Below are positions 58,326 through 64,000 of a stretch of DNA of 64,000 nt, piece by piece. The translations under genes and the position numbers were made by a program. Origin of the DNA: Agathobacter sp. (lineage in GTDB: Bacteria; Bacillota; Clostridia; Lachnospirales; Lachnospiraceae); assembly GCA_022775045.1 (NCBI GenBank), contig JALFLB010000028.1:1-64000 (forward strand), read 5' to 3'. Under the pieces are notes generated by a model, which saw only the letters and a list, made by a program, of their open reading frames with translations, searched no databases and was not told where the DNA came from. Within the stretch, counting starts at the first letter, position 1; each line of letters starts with the position of its first letter.

Positions 58326-58828
58326 CTAATTCGTTCCTGTGTTTGTATTTAATTATAGCACTCAGATTTAAATAATCAATATTTTCACGCACATTTTTAT
58401 AAATCTTGTGCGTGAAATTTTTTATTTTGGCACTCTACTGTTTACTAACCCCTTTTTCATCTATTACGATTGATATATCTGAGCAACCAACTATCTCTCA
58501 TCGATTAATCCCAAAGGGCATAAAATTGTTGCTCATAATAATTCCTCCAATCAAAAAACAAAGCCGCAGCTCTCGCCACGGCTCCACTATCTTTTATGAA
58601 ATATGCCTACATTACAGCCACGAGGATTACCTCCAGCTAACCGGCTTAACGCTTTAACCTTTTCCATGGATTTCAACACATTTCTATGTCTACACGAAAG
58701 TTTCTATTTCACCAAAAACCATTCAAGAACAAAATGGTTGACGATTTACCTATGACAGTTCATAAAAAACACAAAACAGTTAAATTGGAGATGTTCCATA
58801 CATCATCATTAAACCAACTTTCTATAAA

Positions 58829-58903
58829 GACAGGATTCGAACCTGCGACTTCATGGTTACGAGCCATGTACGCTACCAGCTGCGCCACTTTTAAAGTTAG
58901 CTG
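58829..58903 (-). tRNA. tRNA-Thr(CGT)-like sequence, probably degenerate
   Basis: Minus strand: GGCGCAGCTGGTAGCGTACATGGCTCGTAACCATGAAGTCGCAGGTTCGAATCCTGT with intact D, anticodon (CTCGTAA) and T arms; acceptor stem has mismatches and no encoded CCA. Confidence 0.6.
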
Positions 58904-59018
58904 CCCAATTTAATCAGAATTGGTATATTCTTGTTTTGTAACGTAACCCTGTTACGGGAAGCCGGGTTTGAAGTTTTCGTAATGCAGGCAGACTACTATT
59001 CATAATTACTAGCCAATG

Positions 59019-59681
59019 CTACGCCACCTCAATAAAAGTAGTCGCATTAGACACCTTTATCTGTGTATCAAGTTCCCTCAGAAGCGTGTTACGTTTTTCT
59101 TCTAACGCCTCCAGTTTCTTCTTAATATCCAATGGATCTACCAGTTCCGTCGTATTCTCCTTGACATATGCATCCACCACACCCAACGGCTTTTCATCCT
59201 TGGTTTTACTGTCTTTTCCAAGAATACTCAGCCGCATATTTTCTGCAGTAGACTGTAACTGACTATTTTTTGTATCGCAGAAACGAACCCGTTCATTGTA
59301 TTCACATCTAAGCTTGTCCTGAAGCATGCCTTCAAAGTCTGCCGCCCCTTCATATGCTCCTAAGCCACGCAGTCTGCTTCTAAGAGAAATTGCGCCGGCA
59401 ACCGTAAAGGTTCCATGGGAAGTAGCGATTTCTGTTCTCGCATTAGAATCCACGATTGCAGCATCGATCTTCTGGAATCTGTCAATCAGGTCAACAATCT
59501 GCTGATATGCTGACTCCGCTTCTCTGGCATATTCTTCTTTGTCAATTCTCTTTGCATAAACTTTTTCTTCATTTGGCTTAATAGTGTCAACAAAGCTTGC
59601 TTTTTCAATCTTGTCTGCTATCTTCTTTACCAGCAAGTCTCTTTCATCCAAAGCCTGTGTTACCAACATCTTTTCGCTCAT
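59019..59681 (-). CDS. DIP1984-like conserved hypothetical protein
   Basis: 220 aa, coiled-coil; family guess from the overall pattern. Confidence 0.5.
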   Translation of the reverse strand: MSEKMLVTQALDERDLLVKKIADKIEKASFVDTIKPNEEKVYAKRIDKEEYAREAESAYQQIVDLIDRFQKIDAAIVDSNARTEIATSHGTFTVAGAISLRSRLRGLGAYEGAADFEGMLQDKLRCEYNERVRFCDTKNSQLQSTAENMRLSILGKDSKTKDEKPLGVVDAYVKENTTELVDPLDIKKKLEALEEKRNTLLRELDTQIKVSNATTFIEVA

Positions 59682-59872
59682 AAAAAATCCTCCTTTAAAA
59701 TATTATCTCTACAAACCATTCTAAAGGAGAATTTACGATTTGTCATTGAACTTGTAGTTTAATAATTTACACCTTCAAACACCCTCTCCCCCACGTTTTT
59801 TCACTTGTAAAAACAGCGTGAGCGTCCTATAATAATATCAAGATCGTTTTCACAATAATTTGAGGATAACCT

Positions 59873-62098
59873 ATGAACGAACAAACGAAAAAAGTAAACA
59901 AGAAAAGGTTTATCATTATGCTGACAGCATTGCTGGCAATCGTCATAACAGTGCTGTCCAGTTCCTATGTCATTTTCAATGAACTCGAAGAACAATTACA
60001 GCAAAATCTTGAAGATGTAGCCACGCAGAACGCATTGGCGCTGCACAATAAGATCCATTCGAATTATGAGCTTCTGCAGAGCCTTTCAAAAAATATGCAT
60101 GACGTCACACCGGACAACATAACTGAAAAACTCCGGTCTTTTGAGATATTCCTTGATGAGTATGATCTGAAACGCTTTGCATATTCATTTCCGGATGGAA
60201 CCAGTTACTCCACAGATGGAGGCGTGGCGGAGCTGTCTTACCGGGAATTCTTTCAGCGTGGCATGAAAGGCAAAGCAACGATCACCGGTATCCTGAAGGA
60301 TGCACTGGAGGAACACCACGATCTGGTCAACGTCATGACCATTCCGATCTTTGATAACAGCGGATCAGTCGAAGGTGTATTCGGCCTGACTTATAACTCG
60401 CAAAACTTTAACGATGCACTGCAGATCGAGTCTTTTGATGGTCAGGGCTACAGCTGTGCGATCAACAGCGACGGGCAGATTCTGGTCGCTATGGGAAATG
60501 ACATTCTTCAACTATCAGAAAATATATTTACAGACGTGTTGGGTGTCGACCAGCGAAATACAGAAGCAGTTGCAAAATTACAAAAACAGATGGCAGAAAG
60601 CACATCAGATGGCGGTACCTTTTATCTGACGGAAAAGAATTATTACCACTGTGTTCCGGTAAAGCTGATGGACGATGATGTCACATGGTATATGCTGACG
60701 ATCATCCCGGCAGATGTTTTGGAAAGCAGAGCCGCACCTGTTCAGCATAGTCTGTATCTGATGGCTTTCATTGTATCCATATTCATTCTGATCGGTGTGG
60801 CATTTGTTATTTTTCTTTCCCGGGAACAAAAACAAATAATGCTGCGTTATGCATATGAGGATCCCCTTACAAAGGGGGCGAATTATGCAAGCTTCTGCGT
60901 AGAGATGAATAAGAAACGAGTTCCCCAGGGATATATGGTTTCCATGGACATTACAAATTTCAATAATATCAATATTGCAGCCGGAAAAACGGCAGGCGAC
61001 CGGATGATCTGTGACATCTGGCAGATATTGACCGATGAGCTGCAGAGCGAGGAGCTTGCAGGTCATGTCCGCGAAGATGTCTTTAGCGTATTTTTTAAAA
61101 CAGAAGACAAAAAACTTTTGATCACCCGGTTAAAGCAGATTTCTACCCGGATCAACAAGCGGGCAAGGGAATCGCAGGTAAAGGGGATCCATTCCCGATA
61201 TGGAATTTATGAGATGCGGGGAACTGAAGAACCGGAGGATGCTTATAGCAAAGCTCAGATCGCCAGGGAACAGGCGCGAATCCAGCGGGAACAAAATTAT
61301 GTGTTTTATAACGAGATCGATCACGAGCGACTGCAACAGGATCAGCAGCTGGAGGAGCGATTTGAGGATTCTCTCGCCGAAGGAGATTTTGAAGTATGGT
61401 ATCAGCCGAAATACAGCGCTGCGACCGGAGAAGTAGTTGGCAGTGAGGCACTGGTGCGCTGGAGAGATAAGGATGGAAGTCTGATCTCCCCCGGCAGATT
61501 TATCCCGCTGTTTGAGCAAAACGGTATGATCGCCAAGCTTGATGAATACATGTTCCGCGCAGTGTGCATACAACAGACGAGGTGGCTTGCCAACGGTCAA
61601 AAGATCTATCCTGTGTCCATCAATCTGAGCCGGGCATCCCTGTATTATGTTGATATCGTAGAAAAATACAAGGCCATCATGCAGGAATATAAAATCGACC
61701 CTGATTATATACAGCTTGAGATCACGGAGAGTGCCCTGGAGGGAATGTCAAGTATCCAGGAACTGTTGAAGCAGTTCCGAGATATGGGGATCCGGATCCT
61801 CATGGATGATTTTGGTACAGGCTATTCTTCGCTTGCCACACTCAATATGCAGTGTTTTGATACTTTAAAGCTGGATAAAAGTCTGATCGATCACATCGGC
61901 GACAAAAATGGTGAGACATTGTTATACTATGTGATCAGCATGGGGCAGAAACTGGGGCTTCACATCACTGCTGAAGGTGTTGAGAACAGAATACAGCTGG
62001 AATTTTTGAAGAAGAATCACTGCGATGATATCCAGGGCTTCCTTTTTGCGAAACCGATGCCGGCTGTTGAATTTGAAAATATTTTGGCACATTCATAA
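59873..62098 (+). CDS. Membrane sensor with degenerate GGDEF and intact EAL domain (c-di-GMP phosphodiesterase)
   Basis: N-terminal TM and periplasmic sensor; GHVREDVFSVFF in place of GGDEF; YQPKYSAATGEVVGSEALVRW; DDFGTGYSSLATL. Confidence 0.9.
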   Translation: MNEQTKKVNKKRFIIMLTALLAIVITVLSSSYVIFNELEEQLQQNLEDVATQNALALHNKIHSNYELLQSLSKNMHDVTPDNITEKLRSFEIFLDEYDLKRFAYSFPDGTSYSTDGGVAELSYREFFQRGMKGKATITGILKDALEEHHDLVNVMTIPIFDNSGSVEGVFGLTYNSQNFNDALQIESFDGQGYSCAINSDGQILVAMGNDILQLSENIFTDVLGVDQRNTEAVAKLQKQMAESTSDGGTFYLTEKNYYHCVPVKLMDDDVTWYMLTIIPADVLESRAAPVQHSLYLMAFIVSIFILIGVAFVIFLSREQKQIMLRYAYEDPLTKGANYASFCVEMNKKRVPQGYMVSMDITNFNNINIAAGKTAGDRMICDIWQILTDELQSEELAGHVREDVFSVFFKTEDKKLLITRLKQISTRINKRARESQVKGIHSRYGIYEMRGTEEPEDAYSKAQIAREQARIQREQNYVFYNEIDHERLQQDQQLEERFEDSLAEGDFEVWYQPKYSAATGEVVGSEALVRWRDKDGSLISPGRFIPLFEQNGMIAKLDEYMFRAVCIQQTRWLANGQKIYPVSINLSRASLYYVDIVEKYKAIMQEYKIDPDYIQLEITESALEGMSSIQELLKQFRDMGIRILMDDFGTGYSSLATLNMQCFDTLKLDKSLIDHIGDKNGETLLYYVISMGQKLGLHITAEGVENRIQLEFLKKNHCDDIQGFLFAKPMPAVEFENILAHS

Positions 62099-62120
62099 AC
62101 AGGCAGGGCTGCCTGACATT

Positions 62121-62849
62121 TCATTTCCACATCCCGGAAACAAAATACATCAGTGCAGCCCATGTATAAACGGAATAAAAGATACCCTTATCGTCGGTTC
62201 CCTGCTTTAATATTCTTTGTGCATCGTCTCTTGTCAATGCCACAAAGCCGTCAAAGCACTCGGTCCCTACTGCGCCCTCCTGACTCAAATGAAGTCGCTG
62301 TTCGTCTGAGATGACTACGCACACCAGCGCATTGCTTTCGTCTGTCATTCCCGGAGTTGAGAACAAAAGCGGGTTTATGACCTCGATTTTATCATCCTCT
62401 GACAGATCAATATTTGTTTCCTCTTTCAGCTCTCTTTTGGCAGTTACAATGATCGGATCAGCTTCCGCCTCATCGCTTTTATCTATCAGCCCTGCCGGAA
62501 CACTCAATAAATATTGACCGGCAGGATAGCGGAACTCATAAGTCAGCAACAGCTTCGGTTCAGCCCCATTCAAAATCACCACGCAGCTGACCGCGTCGGG
62601 AAGCATGCTTTTAAATTCTTCATCACTTTTCAGTGCCACGAGATCATCCACACTCCGTCTGGTAGCATTCATATACTGCTTTCCCTCGACATATTCCATT
62701 CCAAAAACCTTTATAAATCTACTATCGTAAACATTATGAACCTGCTCTTTTGTCAATCTTAACTTTTCTTTCATATGTGCCCTCCTAACTGCCACAGAAT
62801 ATTTCACAAAAAATCCGAAGTCCCCTGCAAATATTCTCAATCCGTTCAA
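62121..62849 (-). CDS. NUDIX hydrolase (ADP-ribose pyrophosphatase-like); start may be internal (MKEKLRLTKEQ)
   Basis: AGLIDKSDEAEADPIIVTAKRELKEETNIDL NUDIX box. Confidence 0.88.
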   Translation of the reverse strand: MNGLRIFAGDFGFFVKYSVAVRRAHMKEKLRLTKEQVHNVYDSRFIKVFGMEYVEGKQYMNATRRSVDDLVALKSDEEFKSMLPDAVSCVVILNGAEPKLLLTYEFRYPAGQYLLSVPAGLIDKSDEAEADPIIVTAKRELKEETNIDLSEDDKIEVINPLLFSTPGMTDESNALVCVVISDEQRLHLSQEGAVGTECFDGFVALTRDDAQRILKQGTDDKGIFYSVYTWAALMYFVSGMWK

Positions 62850-63041
62850 GTATTTTTTATTATACCATAACCTGTTTACCGAATGAAAAAAATTTTCTCA
62901 TAAGTAAGTCTCCCGTCAATATACCTGTGAAAATAAAGTTGTAACCTGCATACCAAATAGGATATAATGGAAATTGTCAAGGTCAAAGTGCAGCGTGTAC
63001 TGTAATATTTGCATTGCGACAATGCGTAGGAGGATCGTCGA

Positions 63042-63248
63042 ATGATTGATGAAGCAACAAAGAAAGATCTGATAAATATTATGAAAATTTCTTCCGGATT
63101 TGATGGCCGCAACAGGCAGATCCTGCGCAAAATAGTTGAAATAGGTGAGACAACATCACATTTCAAATCCGCTCTGGGGCAAAAGTTTATTCGGAGAGCA
63201 AAAGAGCTTTTAGCAGATCCCACACAAAAAAGAAGATGTCTGACGTAA
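63042..63248 (+). CDS. Small hypothetical protein
   Basis: GTAGGAGG RBS upstream of ATG; 68 aa. Confidence 0.45.
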   Translation: MIDEATKKDLINIMKISSGFDGRNRQILRKIVEIGETTSHFKSALGQKFIRRAKELLADPTQKRRCLT

Positions 63249-63401
63249 TCCGGATGATATCATTAACAATAACTTTTCTTATCGCGGAAACCAACCATAT
63301 GATGGAACAAACCCCATACCCAATCATCATAAGCGTTTCTAGCAGTATACCGCTGACCATGTAAAGATCAACACCGGAATCTCCGTAGCGATATTCCGGT
63401 A

Positions 63402-63947
63402 TCAGTCAAAATCATACCTCATGATCTGGCAGTTTTTTAATCCGAATGCCGCATATTCTTCATTCGACATGTCAAAGAAATACGACTGCACAACGCGCGA
63501 GATCCCATTGTGTGCAACCAGAATATAGGTTTTGTGATCTGCCTCCGCTCTGATGTCGTCCAGCAGGTTGTATATGCGCTGGGCGAGCTGAAGCATAGAC
63601 TCTCCACCCTCATAGCGACAGGCAAAATCCTCTTTTGCCCTTTGAAAATCAGCACCATTCCTGGGCGTAGATTCCCACTTACCAAAATTCTGCTCCTTTA
63701 GGCGCGGTTCCATACGCATGGGAATACCGGTGATCTCAGAGATATGTCTTGCAGTCTCTGCTGCCCGGATGAGTGGTGAGTAAAGGATCTCATCTGCATG
63801 AAGCCCCTCTTCCAGTATCTTCTTACCGGTCTCGATCGCCTGCTCATGTCCTAACTCCGTCAACTCTATATCCGTTGCGCCGCAGATCTTATTTTCTACA
63901 TTCCAAACCGTTTGTCCATGACGCACAAAATAAAAATGTCCTCCCAT
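63402..63947 (-). CDS. Histidine phosphatase (phosphoglycerate mutase-like)
   Basis: FVRHGQTVWNVENKICGATDIELTELGHEQA. Confidence 0.95.
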   Translation of the reverse strand: MGGHFYFVRHGQTVWNVENKICGATDIELTELGHEQAIETGKKILEEGLHADEILYSPLIRAAETARHISEITGIPMRMEPRLKEQNFGKWESTPRNGADFQRAKEDFACRYEGGESMLQLAQRIYNLLDDIRAEADHKTYILVAHNGISRVVQSYFFDMSNEEYAAFGLKNCQIMRYDFD

Positions 63948-64000
63948 GTTCTTCCTCCAATGTTGTTATTCTAACTGATAGTACATTTCTTTCACCAAAT

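Noticed and set aside
58686-58913. Plus-strand ORF containing GFEPATSWLRAMYATSCATF
   Set aside because: This is the classic spurious translation of a tRNA antisense strand.
62876-63223. Minus-strand 115-aa ORF overlapping 63042-63248
   Set aside because: The plus-strand ORF has a better RBS and composition; the minus ORF looks like a shadow frame.

Overview
The window is an integrated mobile element of about 56.7 kb plus about 7 kb of right-flank chromosome, from a low-GC Firmicute, probably Lachnospiraceae-like (inference from protein style only). From left to right it contains: a Tn916-type tyrosine integrase and Xis with GGTCTAAA repeats; XRE and Smr-domain genes; a complete minus-strand HK97-type siphophage lysis/tail/head/packaging module (3.8-20.9 kb) with a clear -1 frameshift site in the tail chaperone gene; an AbiE pair next to TerS; a minus-strand replication module (HNH, ArpU-like, SNF2, VRR-NUC, P4-type primase); a plus-strand DUF2800/DUF2815/DNA polymerase block; and a roughly 17.5 kb minus-strand defence cassette (35.2-52.7 kb). 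After that come a structured intergenic region, a sigma-like gene, and ParB/ParA/SymE-like/RHH genes typical of integrative elements. The defence cassette reads: ABC-three-component genes, XRE, DrmD-like SNF2 helicase with a C-terminal EVK motif, two tandem DUF1156 methyltransferases (DPPY and EPPY), DUF499 AAA+ ATPase with a HEPN-like RNKIAH motif, and DUF262/HNH. It is the best candidate for an under-described system. The element appears to have integrated into a low-molecular-weight protein tyrosine phosphatase gene: the truncated 5' end (MTKVLFVCHG...) is left at the right junction, and an element-borne RBS-ATG sits at the extreme left edge. The flank carries a second AbiE pair, a degenerate tRNA-Thr-like sequence, a degenerate-GGDEF/EAL protein, a NUDIX hydrolase and a histidine phosphatase. 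All assignments come from reading motifs; no database searches were run.
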